From: Streptomyces sp. GESEQ-4 | GTDB lineage: Bacteria > Actinomycetota > Actinomycetes > Streptomycetales > Streptomycetaceae | Length of the DNA: 64,000 nt | Direction of reading: 5' to 3' | Assembly: GCF_017948455.1 (NCBI RefSeq) | Contig: NZ_JAFFSU010000007.1 | Location: 186,001 to 250,000, forward strand | In this document: positions 42,739 to 50,845 of the stretch, one piece after another | How the letters are laid out: each line of letters starts with the position of its first letter | How positions within the stretch are numbered: position 1 is the stretch's first letter | Made by a program: the position numbers and the translations under genes | The notes under the pieces: model-generated | Seen by the model: only the letters and a program-made list of their open reading frames with translations | Database searches by the model: none | Told to the model about the DNA's origin: nothing

Positions 42739-43535
42739 CGCCTGGGTCGTCGTCCTTCATGGACTTCTTGTCCGAGCATCAGCCGGACATCCTGCCCGGT
42801 AACCGGCAACTGCCGCCCACGCAGGGCGTGATCGAGGCGCCGCACGGCACGACGATCGTGGCGGCCACGTTCCCCGGGGGCGTCGTGCTGGCCGGTGACC
42901 GTCGGGCCACGATGGGTAACGTCATCGCGCAGCGGGACATCGAGAAGGTGTTCCCGGCGGATGAGTACTCGGCCGTCGGGATTGCCGGCACGGCGGGCCT
43001 CGCCGTCGAGATGGTGAAGCTGTTCCAGCTGGAGCTGGAGCACTTCGAGAAGGTCGAGGGCGCGCAGCTCTCGCTGGAGGGCAAGGCGAACCGCCTGTCG
43101 ACCATGATCCGGTCGAACCTCGGTATGGCCATGCAGGGGCTGGCTGTGGTGCCGCTCTTCGCTGGTTACGACGTGGATCGCGGCAAGGGGCGGATCTTCT
43201 CGTACGACGTCACTGGCGGCCGTTCCGAGGAGCACGGCTTCGCTGCCACCGGTTCGGGTTCGATCTTTGCGCGTGGTGCCATGAAGAAGCTCTTCCGGAG
43301 CGATCTGGCCGAGGACGAGGCCACGACTCTTGTGGTGCAGGCCCTGTACGACGCGGCAGACGACGACTCGGCGACCGGTGGTCCGGATGTAGCGCGCCGG
43401 ATCTACCCGATCGTCACTGTGATCACCGAGGACGGTTTCCGTCGGCTGACGGAGGAGGAGTCCTCCGAGATCGCCCGCTCGATTCTGGAGCGGCGTCTGG
43501 AGCAGCCGGACGGCCCGCGGGCCGCGCTGCTGTAG
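42690..43535 (+). CDS. prcB: 20S proteasome beta subunit
   Basis: A 281-residue precursor of the catalytic proteasome subunit. The first 53 residues are the propeptide; self-processing at HG-TTIVAATF exposes nucleophile Thr54. GVVLAGDRRATMGN supplies the conserved Asp and GDRR loop, and the Lys falls in RDIEKVFPAD. The C terminus ends PDGPRAALL. GTG 42690 is chosen because GGAAGGA lies 5 bases upstream and the propeptide length then matches known Streptomyces PrcB. It overlaps the damaged endonuclease reading frame and is 59 bases upstream of prcA. Confidence 0.97.
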   Translation: MEANTRSTGRLPAAFLTPGSSSFMDFLSEHQPDILPGNRQLPPTQGVIEAPHGTTIVAATFPGGVVLAGDRRATMGNVIAQRDIEKVFPADEYSAVGIAGTAGLAVEMVKLFQLELEHFEKVEGAQLSLEGKANRLSTMIRSNLGMAMQGLAVVPLFAGYDVDRGKGRIFSYDVTGGRSEEHGFAATGSGSIFARGAMKKLFRSDLAEDEATTLVVQALYDAADDDSATGGPDVARRIYPIVTVITEDGFRRLTEEESSEIARSILERRLEQPDGPRAALL

Positions 43536-43594
43536 GCGGCGGGCTCTTGTTGCAAGGTGGTCCAGTGACTTCGACAGAAAGGGATGGGTAGCCG

Positions 43595-44341
43595 GTGTCG
43601 ACGCCGTTCTATGTCTCACCTCAGCAGGCGATGACCGACCGTGCGGAGTTCGCCCGGAAGGGCATCGCGCGTGGCCGCAGCCTGGTCGTGTTGCAGTATG
43701 CCGATGGCATCGTGTTCATCGGGGAGAATCCGTCCCGAGCGCTGCACAAGTTCAGCGAGATCTATGACCGGATCGGGTTTGCGGCGGCCGGTAAGTACAA
43801 CGAGTACGAGAACCTCAGGATCGGTGGCGTGCGCTATGCCGACCTGCGTGGTTACACCTATGACCGTGATGACGTGACCGCTCGTGGCCTGGCCAATGTG
43901 TACGCACAGACGCTGGGCACGATCTTCTCGAGTGCGGCCGAGAAGCCGTACGAGGTGGAGCTGGTCGTCGCCGAGGTGGGGGAGACGCCGGAGGGCGATC
44001 AGATTTACCGGTTGCCGCATGACGGGTCGATCGTCGACGAGCATGGTTCGGTCGCGGTCGGTGGCAATGCGGAGCAGATCAGTAGTTATCTCGATCAGCG
44101 TCACCAGGACGGTATGTCTCTGGCGGGGGCGCTGAAGCTGGCCGTGCAGGCGCTGTCCCGGGACACCAACGGTACGCAGCGGGAGATTCCGGCGGAGCGG
44201 CTGGAGGTCGCGGTGCTGGACCGTACGCGTCCGCAGGCGCGGAAGTTCAGGCGGATCACGGGTCCGCAGCTGGGCCGGCTGCTGGAGGCGGACGGTGCGG
44301 AGACCGCGGCGGAGGCCGAGAGTTCCGAGGACGAGGAGTAG
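43595..44341 (+). CDS. prcA: 20S proteasome alpha subunit
   Basis: A 248-residue non-catalytic alpha-ring subunit. The N-terminal gate region FYVSPQQAMTDRAEFARKGI and GRSLVVLQYADGIVFIGEN follow the alpha signature. The last 15 residues are acidic and disordered (EAESSEDEE). Alpha rings form the gate and the docking pocket for the ARC GQYL tail. GTG 43595 has a purine-rich GAAAGGGATGGG upstream. It is followed by a hairpin and the convergent LacI gene. Confidence 0.97.
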   Translation: MSTPFYVSPQQAMTDRAEFARKGIARGRSLVVLQYADGIVFIGENPSRALHKFSEIYDRIGFAAAGKYNEYENLRIGGVRYADLRGYTYDRDDVTARGLANVYAQTLGTIFSSAAEKPYEVELVVAEVGETPEGDQIYRLPHDGSIVDEHGSVAVGGNAEQISSYLDQRHQDGMSLAGALKLAVQALSRDTNGTQREIPAERLEVAVLDRTRPQARKFRRITGPQLGRLLEADGAETAAEAESSEDEE

Positions 44342-44382
44342 GTCCGCCCATGTAGGCCCGCTGCTCGCTGTGCCTTGCCTTG

Positions 44383-44416
44383 TGTGCCCCGGCCGCTGTC
44401 GTGCGGACGGGGCACA
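44383..44416. terminator. Bidirectional terminator after prcA
   Basis: Perfect 9-bp arms TGTGCCCCG and CGGGGCACA with further inner pairing, between prcA (stop 44341) and the convergent LacI gene (stop 44423). Confidence 0.75.
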
Positions 44417-44422
44417 GGCGTG

Positions 44423-45442
44423 TCAGGGGGCGCTGGGCGGCGCTGTGGAGCCTCGTACGACGAGTTCGACGGGGATGTCGCCCGCGTCCGGTGTGCGGCC
44501 GTCCAGGACCGCCAGCAGCGCTTGCATGCCGCGTTCGCCGAACAGCTCGGCGTCCAGGCGTACGGTCGTCAGCTCGGGGTCGATGGCGGTGGCGAGGGCG
44601 AGGTCGTCGAGGCCGGTGACGGAGATGTCGTCGGGGATGCGCAGGCCCAGGCGGCGTACGGCCTTGTAGGCGCCGGCGGCGAGTTTGTCGTCGTCGCAGA
44701 CCAGTGCGGTGGGCCGGGGGGCGCCGGGGGCGGAGAGCGCGGTTTCGGCGGCGATGCGGGCGTCTTCGATGGAGATGGGCGCGTGGGTCGTGCGTACGGA
44801 GGTGCCGGGGACCTCGCCGACTCGTGCGGCCAGTTCTCGTTCGCGTACTTCGAAGGTCCAGGAGGGGATGTCCGCCGCGAGGTGGAGGAAGTGGCGGTGG
44901 CCGAGGCCGAGGAGGTGTTCGGCGACTTGGCGGACGCCGTCGGTGATGTCGAGGTTGACGGTGGCGGCGCCGCGGCTGCCGTTCGGGTCGCTGTCGAGCA
45001 TGACGAGGGGGAGTTGGTCGCCGCGGATGGCGGTGAGGGCGTCGGCGGCCATGGAGGAGGCGATGACGCCGTCGAGGGCGGCCTGGGCGGAGGCGAAGGG
45101 GTCGCGGGCCGGGCCGATGCCTTCGGGGGAGGGGTAGAGGACGACGCCGAAGCCGTGTTCGGCGGCGATGCGGGCCGCTCCGGTGTAGACGCCGGCGAAG
45201 AACTCGGTCGTCAGTGCGGGGACCACGAGCAGGACGGTGCGGGTGTGGCCGAGGCGGAGGTTGCGGGCGGCGAGGTTGGGGCGGTAGCCGAGGTCGCGTG
45301 CGGCTTGTCGTACGCGTTCGGCGGTGGTTTCCGAGACCCGGCCGCGCCATTTGTCGCCGAGGACGAGGGAGACGGCGGCCTGGGAGACTCCGGCGGCCTG
45401 GGCGACGTCGCGGCTGGTTGGGCGGGTGCTGCCTTGTGCCAC
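44423..45442 (-). CDS. LacI-family transcriptional regulator
   Basis: A 339-residue repressor. The helix-turn-helix is at about 8-28 (TSRDVAQAAGVSQAAVSLVL), with a hinge in RPNLAARNLRLGHTRTV. The periplasmic-binding-protein-like domain (about 60-330) includes FFAGVYTGAARIAAEHGFGV and DISVTGLDDLALATAIDPELTTV. It is divergent from the MFS transporter at 45557, which it probably regulates, and sits between the proteasome genes and pafA. The ligand is likely a sugar or related small molecule but cannot be identified. Confidence 0.93.
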   Translation of the reverse strand: MAQGSTRPTSRDVAQAAGVSQAAVSLVLGDKWRGRVSETTAERVRQAARDLGYRPNLAARNLRLGHTRTVLLVVPALTTEFFAGVYTGAARIAAEHGFGVVLYPSPEGIGPARDPFASAQAALDGVIASSMAADALTAIRGDQLPLVMLDSDPNGSRGAATVNLDITDGVRQVAEHLLGLGHRHFLHLAADIPSWTFEVRERELAARVGEVPGTSVRTTHAPISIEDARIAAETALSAPGAPRPTALVCDDDKLAAGAYKAVRRLGLRIPDDISVTGLDDLALATAIDPELTTVRLDAELFGERGMQALLAVLDGRTPDAGDIPVELVVRGSTAPPSAP

Positions 45443-45487
45443 CGTGCGACCTGCTCTTTCGTCTGGACGGGTGGACAGCGCACATGG

Positions 45488-45514
45488 TACGTATGACTGG
45501 GCACGTTATACGTA
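45488..45514. promoter_or_regulatory. Candidate operator between LacI and MFS genes
   Basis: The perfect 7-bp inverted repeats TACGTAT and ATACGTA are separated by 13 bases in the 114-base gap between the divergent genes, in a locally AT-rich stretch. Confidence 0.5.
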
Positions 45515-45556
45515 AAACTTCAGTGGGGTCGGCGAGCGGAAGGGCGGGACAAGGCC

Positions 45557-46810
45557 GTGGGATACCTGGAGATCCTCAGGGCGAGGCACGCCACCCGGCT
45601 GCTGGTCGGCACGCTCGTGGGCCGGCTGCCGAACGCGACCGGCGCGATCGCGATCGTGCTGTTCGTGCGGGCGGAGGGCGGCACGTACAGCCTCGCGGGG
45701 GCGCTGGCGGCCGTGTACGGGGTCGCGAACGCGGTGGGGCAGCCGGTGCTGGGACGGCTGGTGGACCTTTACGGGCAGCCGCGTATACAGCTGCCGGCCG
45801 CGGTGCTGTCGGCGCTGGCGATGGCGGTGTTCGCCTTCGCGGGCACCGGCCCGTTGCCGCTCGCCTGCGCGGCCGTGGCGGCTGCCGGGCTCTTCACGCC
45901 GCCTCTGGAGGGCGGTCTGCGGGCGCTGTGGCCGAGCGTGCTCCGTAAGGAGGGCCAGGTGCACACGGCGTACGCGATGGACGCGGTCGCGCAGGAAGTC
46001 ATGTTCACCGTGGGGCCGTTGCTGGTGACCGTGTGTGTGTCGCTGTGGTCGGCGCAGACCGCGCTGCTGGTGCTGAACGTCATCGGGGTCCTCGGCGCGC
46101 TGTCCGTGGTCGTGTCGCCCCCATCGCGCGCGTGGCGTTCGGCGCCGCGTGAGGCGCACTGGCTGGGTGCGTTGCGTTCGCCGGGGCTGCTGGCGCTGCT
46201 GGGGGCGTTTCTGTTCGTCGGTATCGCGCTGGGTTCCATCACGGTGGCGGGGGTGTCGTACGCGGACGACAACGGCGGTGACGCGGTGTACGGCTGGCTG
46301 ATGGCGGGGCTGGGGCTGGGTGCGCTGGTCGGCGGCACCGTGTACGGGGCACGGCAGTGGACCGGTGAGCCGGCGCGGCGACTGTGTGGGCTGGTGGCTC
46401 TTCTCGCGGTGTGTTATCTGCCGCTGATGCTCATGCCGGGCGCGGTCGCCATGACGTTGCTCAGTGTGCTGTCCGGGGTGTTCCTCGCGCCGTGCATCGC
46501 GTGTGCGTTCGTGCTCGTGGACCGGCATGCGCCGAGGGGGACGGTCACGGAGGCGTTCTCGTGGCTGGTGACGACGTTCACGGTCGGGGCGTCGGTCGGA
46601 ACGGGCCTCACGGGTCCGGTCATCGAGGGCGGCGGGGCGCTGTGGGGCTTCGCCGTGCCAGGCGCCGCGGGCGGGGTGTCGCTGCTGGTTGTGCTGGTCA
46701 CCCTGCGGGTGCTGGCGGCGCCCGGAGGGCGGGCCGTGGTGGCGGCCGCATCGGAAAATGATCGCAACCGTGCGGTCGAACCCCGTTTCAGCTCAGGGGA
46801 TCGGGCGTAA
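45557..46810 (+). CDS. MFS transporter
   Basis: A 417-residue major-facilitator protein with about 12 hydrophobic membrane segments and the usual two halves. The first reads LVGRLPNATGAIAIVLFVRAEGG; a cytoplasmic break falls near 190-200. The last 25 residues are polar. GTG 45557 is used, with no clear ribosome binding site. It probably belongs with the divergent LacI regulator. The substrate is unknown; the set looks like a drug/sugar efflux-type MFS. pafA begins 9 bases after its stop. Confidence 0.85.
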   Translation: MGYLEILRARHATRLLVGTLVGRLPNATGAIAIVLFVRAEGGTYSLAGALAAVYGVANAVGQPVLGRLVDLYGQPRIQLPAAVLSALAMAVFAFAGTGPLPLACAAVAAAGLFTPPLEGGLRALWPSVLRKEGQVHTAYAMDAVAQEVMFTVGPLLVTVCVSLWSAQTALLVLNVIGVLGALSVVVSPPSRAWRSAPREAHWLGALRSPGLLALLGAFLFVGIALGSITVAGVSYADDNGGDAVYGWLMAGLGLGALVGGTVYGARQWTGEPARRLCGLVALLAVCYLPLMLMPGAVAMTLLSVLSGVFLAPCIACAFVLVDRHAPRGTVTEAFSWLVTTFTVGASVGTGLTGPVIEGGGALWGFAVPGAAGGVSLLVVLVTLRVLAAPGGRAVVAAASENDRNRAVEPRFSSGDRA

Positions 46811-46813
46811 TGT
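46808..46813 (+). promoter_or_regulatory. Candidate -10 box of a leaderless pafA promoter
   Basis: TAATGT overlaps the MFS stop codon and ends 6 bases before the pafA ATG. No ribosome binding site is visible. This would give pafA its own promoter independent of the MFS gene. Confidence 0.45.
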
Positions 46814-46819
46814 TCACTC

Positions 46820-48181
46820 ATGGACCGCCGCATTTTCGGGCTGGAGAACGAGTACGGCGTCACGTGTACGTTCAGGGGACAGCGACGCCTGTCTCCCGAC
46901 GAGGTGGCGCGGTACCTCTTCCGCCGTGTCGTGTCATGGGGCCGCAGCAGCAATGTCTTTCTGCGAAACGGCGCCCGCCTCTATCTCGACGTGGGCTCAC
47001 ATCCGGAATACGCGACACCCGAGTGTGACAACGTGACCGAGCTGGTCACCCACGACAAGGCCGGCGAGCGCATTCTCGAAGGACTCCTGGTGGACGCCGA
47101 ACGACGCCTGCACGAGGAAGGAATCGCGGGCGACGTCTACCTCTTCAAGAACAACACCGACTCGGCAGGCAACTCCTACGGCTGCCACGAGAACTATCTG
47201 GTGGCGCGGCACGGGGAGTTCTCCCGGCTCGCGGACATTCTGATTCCGTTCCTTGTCACCCGCCAGCTGCTGTGCGGTGCGGGCAAGGTGTTGCAGACCC
47301 CGCGTGGCGCCGTGTACTGCGTCAGCCAGCGGGCCGAGCACATCTGGGAGGGCGTGTCCTCGGCGACGACGCGTTCCCGGCCCATCATCAACACCCGCGA
47401 CGAACCGCACGCGGACGCCGAGCGCTACCGCCGCCTGCATGTCATCGTGGGCGACTCGAACATGTCCGAGACGACCATGCTGCTGAAGGTCGGCGCGACC
47501 GACCTGGTGCTGCGCATGATCGAGGCGGGCACGGTGATGCGGGACCTGACCCTGGAGAACCCGATCCGGGCGATCCGCGAGGTCAGCCATGACATCACGG
47601 GCCGGCGCAAGGTGCGTCTGGCCAGCGGGCGCGAGGCCTCGGCGCTGGAAGTGCAGCGTGAGTACTACGAGAAGGCCGTGGACTTCTGCGAGCGCCGCGG
47701 GATCCGTACCGGCACCGTGGAGCAGGTCCTGGAGCTGTGGGGCCGCACCCTGGACTCGATCGAGGCCGAGGACCTCGACCGGATCGGCACCGAGATCGAC
47801 TGGGTGATGAAGTACAAGCTCATCGAGCGGTACCGCGCCAAGCACAACATGACCATGTCGCATCCGCGCGTGGCGCAGATAGACCTCGCCTACCACGACA
47901 TCCATCGCAGGCGAGGTCTTTACTACCTGCTGGAGAAAAAGGGGCAAGCCGCCCGGATCTGCAACGACTTGAAGATCTTCGAGGGCAAGTCGGTTCCGCC
48001 GCAGACCACTCGGGCCCGGCTGCGCGGTGACTTCATCCGCAGGGCTCAGGAACAGCGCCGTGACTTCACGGTCGACTGGGTGCACCTGAAGCTCAACGAC
48101 CAGGCACAGCGCACCGTGTTGTGCAAGGACCCGTTCCGTTCCGTGGACGACCGGGTGGAGAAGCTCATCGCCGGAATGTGA
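46820..48181 (+). CDS. pafA: Pup--protein ligase
   Basis: A 453-residue ATP-dependent ligase that phosphorylates the C-terminal Glu of Pup and couples it to substrate lysines. The N-terminal metal/ATP motif is FGLENEYG (E9, E11). The catalytic Asp57 is in RLYLDVGSHPEYATPE. KNNTDSAGNSYGCHENYLV and IINTRDEPHADAERYRR are common to the PafA/Dop family. It lacks the Dop-specific insertion, which confirms PafA. It heads the group pafA-FKBP-FKBP-pafB-pafC. Confidence 0.97.
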   Translation: MDRRIFGLENEYGVTCTFRGQRRLSPDEVARYLFRRVVSWGRSSNVFLRNGARLYLDVGSHPEYATPECDNVTELVTHDKAGERILEGLLVDAERRLHEEGIAGDVYLFKNNTDSAGNSYGCHENYLVARHGEFSRLADILIPFLVTRQLLCGAGKVLQTPRGAVYCVSQRAEHIWEGVSSATTRSRPIINTRDEPHADAERYRRLHVIVGDSNMSETTMLLKVGATDLVLRMIEAGTVMRDLTLENPIRAIREVSHDITGRRKVRLASGREASALEVQREYYEKAVDFCERRGIRTGTVEQVLELWGRTLDSIEAEDLDRIGTEIDWVMKYKLIERYRAKHNMTMSHPRVAQIDLAYHDIHRRRGLYYLLEKKGQAARICNDLKIFEGKSVPPQTTRARLRGDFIRRAQEQRRDFTVDWVHLKLNDQAQRTVLCKDPFRSVDDRVEKLIAGM

Positions 48182-48217
48182 GCATCGCGGTTCGGCTTGA
48201 TCGCCGGAACGCAACGC

Positions 48218-48246
48218 GGGCGCCGTACGTTTTCCGTACGGCGCCC
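48218..48246 (+). terminator. Terminator after pafA
   Basis: Perfect 12-bp arms GGGCGCCGTACG and CGTACGGCGCCC with a TTTTC loop, 36 bases after the pafA stop. Confidence 0.8.
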
Positions 48247-48309
48247 TTCTCACGCCGTAGAGTTGCGCGCACGCCATCAACAAGATCGACCGATTACGAG
48301 GCCCCCACC

Positions 48310-49311
48310 GTGCGCCGACGCTCACTGCTCATCGCTGTTCCCGCTGGACTGGTCACGCTCGCCGGATGCGGCGACGACGACTCGGCCGACTCGGCCCAGG
48401 CCTCCGACAGCGCGTCGCCCTCGGCCTCGGCATCCTCGGCGCCGCCACCGAAGCTCGTCGACGGCCCGCTGCCGGCGATCACGGCGGGCACGAAGTTCGA
48501 ACAGAAGCCGACTGTCGCCAAGGGCAGCGGGGACCCGTCGAAGGATCTCGCGGTGAAGACGCTCATCGCGGGCAGCGGCCAGACCGTCGCGGAGAACGAC
48601 TACGTCCAGGCCCACTACCTGGGTCAGATCTGGGACACGGCGAAGGTCTTCGACAACTCCTACGACCGCAAGACCCCGCTGATCATCCAGCTCGCCCCGG
48701 GCAGCATCATCGACGGCTGGCGGTATGCGCTGGCCGGCAAGAAGGCCGGGAGCCGCGTCCAGATGGCGGTTCCCCCGACGTGGGGGTACGGCACGCAGGG
48801 CAACCCGCAGGGGGGCATCAAGGGCACGGACACGCTGGTGTTCGTCGTCGATGTGCAGGACACGTTCAACGGCAAGAGCTCCGCCAAGGGCAGCACGGTC
48901 GCGCAGGACAACATCGACCTGCCCAAGGTGAGCGCCAACACCGACGGCAAGGCGCCCTCCATCGAGATGCCCAAGTCCGATGCGCCGAAGAAGCTGGTGG
49001 CGAACTACGTCCTCGAGGGCGATGGCGCCGAGGTCGCCGCCCAGGACACCGTGCTGGTGCAGTACAAGGGCGTGGTGTGGGACGGCGGCAAGGAGTTCGA
49101 CTCGACGTACAGCCGCAAGTCGCTCACGTCGTTCTCGCTGCAGCAGGTCGTCCCGGGGTGGGCGCAGGGTCTGACGGGCAAGAAGGTCGGCAGCCGGGTA
49201 CTGATCGTCATTCCGCCGGACCTGGGGTACGGCGACAAGCCGCCGGCCGGCAGCGGTATCGAGAAGGACTCCACGCTGGTCTTCTCGGTCGACATCCTGG
49301 CGAAGATGTGA
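48310..49311 (+). CDS. Lipoprotein with two FKBP-type prolyl isomerase domains
   Basis: A 333-residue lipoprotein from GTG 48310. The signal peptide ends at the lipobox LAGC (LVTLAGCGDDD). A Ser/Ala-rich spacer precedes two FKBP domains, about 80-180 (DYVQAHYLGQIWDTAKVFDNSY, then GSRVQMAVPPTWGYG) and about 235-333 (VLVQYKGVVWDGGKEFDSTY, then GSRVLIVIPPDLGYGD). It probably catalyses prolyl isomerisation or acts as a chaperone for exported proteins on the outer face of the membrane. It is followed by a cytoplasmic single-domain FKBP. Confidence 0.92.
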   Translation: MRRRSLLIAVPAGLVTLAGCGDDDSADSAQASDSASPSASASSAPPPKLVDGPLPAITAGTKFEQKPTVAKGSGDPSKDLAVKTLIAGSGQTVAENDYVQAHYLGQIWDTAKVFDNSYDRKTPLIIQLAPGSIIDGWRYALAGKKAGSRVQMAVPPTWGYGTQGNPQGGIKGTDTLVFVVDVQDTFNGKSSAKGSTVAQDNIDLPKVSANTDGKAPSIEMPKSDAPKKLVANYVLEGDGAEVAAQDTVLVQYKGVVWDGGKEFDSTYSRKSLTSFSLQQVVPGWAQGLTGKKVGSRVLIVIPPDLGYGDKPPAGSGIEKDSTLVFSVDILAKM

Positions 49312-49372
49312 CGTCACCGAGATGTAAGACTGTGACCGTTCGCCTTTCCGCAGACAAGCAGGAGCTAGAGAC

Positions 49373-49744
49373 GTGAGCATCGACAAGCCCGAGATCGACT
49401 TCCCGGGCGGCGAGCCCCCGGCGGACCTGGAGATCAAGGACATCTGGGAGGGCGACGGCGCGGTGGCGCAGGCGGGTCAGACCGTCACGGTCCACTACGT
49501 GGGTGTCGCCTTCAGCACCGGCGAGGAGTTCGACGCCAGCTGGAACCGTGGCACGCCCTTCCGTTTCCCGCTGGGCGGCGGCCGGGTCATCAAGGGCTGG
49601 GACCAGGGCGTGCAGGGCATGAAGGTCGGCGGCCGGCGTCAGCTGACCATCCCGGCCCACCTCGCCTACGGCAATCAGAGCCCCACCCCGGCGATCAAGC
49701 CCGGTGAGACGCTGATCTTCGTGGTCGACCTCCTCGGGGTCTGA
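49373..49744 (+). CDS. FKBP-type peptidyl-prolyl isomerase
   Basis: A 123-residue single-domain cytoplasmic FKBP, without signal peptide. The core reads GQTVTVHYVGVAFSTGEEF, then GWDQGVQGMKVGGRRQLTIP and AHLAYGNQSP; aromatic active-site residues are retained. GTG 49373 is used. It lies 61 bases after the double-FKBP lipoprotein, so the pair gives isomerases on both sides of the membrane. Confidence 0.93.
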   Translation: MSIDKPEIDFPGGEPPADLEIKDIWEGDGAVAQAGQTVTVHYVGVAFSTGEEFDASWNRGTPFRFPLGGGRVIKGWDQGVQGMKVGGRRQLTIPAHLAYGNQSPTPAIKPGETLIFVVDLLGV

Positions 49745-49772
49745 TCGACGTACGACCACACCCGATCACCTG

Positions 49773-49800
49773 GGGTCCATGCCTGCGCGGGCATGGGCCC
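49773..49800 (+). terminator. Hairpin before pafB
   Basis: Arms GGGTCCATGCC and GGCATGGGCCC (one G-T pair) followed by TCGGCTTTTG, between the FKBP gene and pafB. Confidence 0.7.
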
Positions 49801-49873
49801 TCGGCTTTTGCCGCGCCACCACTGAGCGGTACGGTCGTCGTTCGTAAGCACCATAGGGAGGCGAAGGGCGTCG

Positions 49874-50827
49874 ATGGCCATTGCCAAGGCCGAGCGGCTG
49901 ATGAACCTGGCGCTGTGTCTGCTGGGGACGCGGCGGCCGCTCAGCAAGCGCGAGCTGCGTGAGTCCATCGAGGCCTATCTGGAAGCCGGGTCGGACGACT
50001 CCTTCAACCGGATGTTCGAGCGCGACAAGGACGATCTGCGCGAACTCGGCCTGGTCATCGAGACGGTGGAGAATCTCGACGGTGAGGTCGGCTATCTGGC
50101 CCGCCGCGACAGCAACCGCCTCCCGCCCGTCACCCTCGACGCCGAGGAGGCCGCCGCCCTGGGGCTGGCCGCCAAGGTGTGGCAGCAGGCGCGGCTCGCG
50201 GGCGCGGCCAGCGGCGCGCTGCAGAAGCTGCGCGCGGCCGGGCTGCTCGAGGACATGGACCCGTACGAGGCGCACGGCGCGCTGGAGCCGCGGATTCCGG
50301 TGCACGAGGCGGCGTTCGAGCCGTTGATGCTGGCCTGCCGCGACCGCCGGCCGGTCGCTTTCGACTACCGCAAGGCCACCGCCGCCCATCCCGAACCCCG
50401 GCATGTGGAGCCGTGGGCGCTGGAGTGCTGGCGCGGCCACTGGTACCTGGCGGGCTGGGACCGTGACCGCGGTGCCGAGCGGGTGTTCCGGCTGTCCCGC
50501 ATCACCGGCCGGGTGCGCACCCGCAGCGGCCGGTTCACCGTGGAGGTCCCCGATGTCGTCACCGTCCGGGAGACCGTCGCGAGCTGGGCGGGGGAGACCG
50601 CCGACCGCAGTGCGCTGATCCGGCTGCGTACGGACGCGGGGTACCCGTTGCGGGCGAAGGCCACGTCGGTGCGGGAACTGGGCGACGGCTGGGACGAGTT
50701 GGAGATCCCGTACGGGCACGGTCTGGACGCCTGGCTGGTGGAGTTCGGGCCGGACGTGGTGGTCCTGGAGCCGGCCGAGCTGCGCGCCGACGTGGTGGAC
50801 CGGCTGCGTGCCGTGGCCAAGGGCTGA
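49874..50827 (+). CDS. pafB: WYL-domain transcriptional regulator PafB
   Basis: A 317-residue regulator. The N-terminal winged helix-turn-helix (about 1-75) reads LMNLALCLLGTRRPLSKREL, then FNRMFERDKDDLRELG. The WYL domain is at about 135-230 (RRPVAFDYRKATAAHPEPRH, then LECWRGHWYLAGWDRDRGAE) and a C-terminal extension follows. PafB forms a heterodimer with PafC that activates DNA-damage genes in mycobacteria; the WYL domain senses nucleic acid. It is co-transcribed with pafC (18-base gap). Confidence 0.93.
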   Translation: MAIAKAERLMNLALCLLGTRRPLSKRELRESIEAYLEAGSDDSFNRMFERDKDDLRELGLVIETVENLDGEVGYLARRDSNRLPPVTLDAEEAAALGLAAKVWQQARLAGAASGALQKLRAAGLLEDMDPYEAHGALEPRIPVHEAAFEPLMLACRDRRPVAFDYRKATAAHPEPRHVEPWALECWRGHWYLAGWDRDRGAERVFRLSRITGRVRTRSGRFTVEVPDVVTVRETVASWAGETADRSALIRLRTDAGYPLRAKATSVRELGDGWDELEIPYGHGLDAWLVEFGPDVVVLEPAELRADVVDRLRAVAKG

Positions 50828-50845
50828 GGGGGAGCGAGAAAGACA

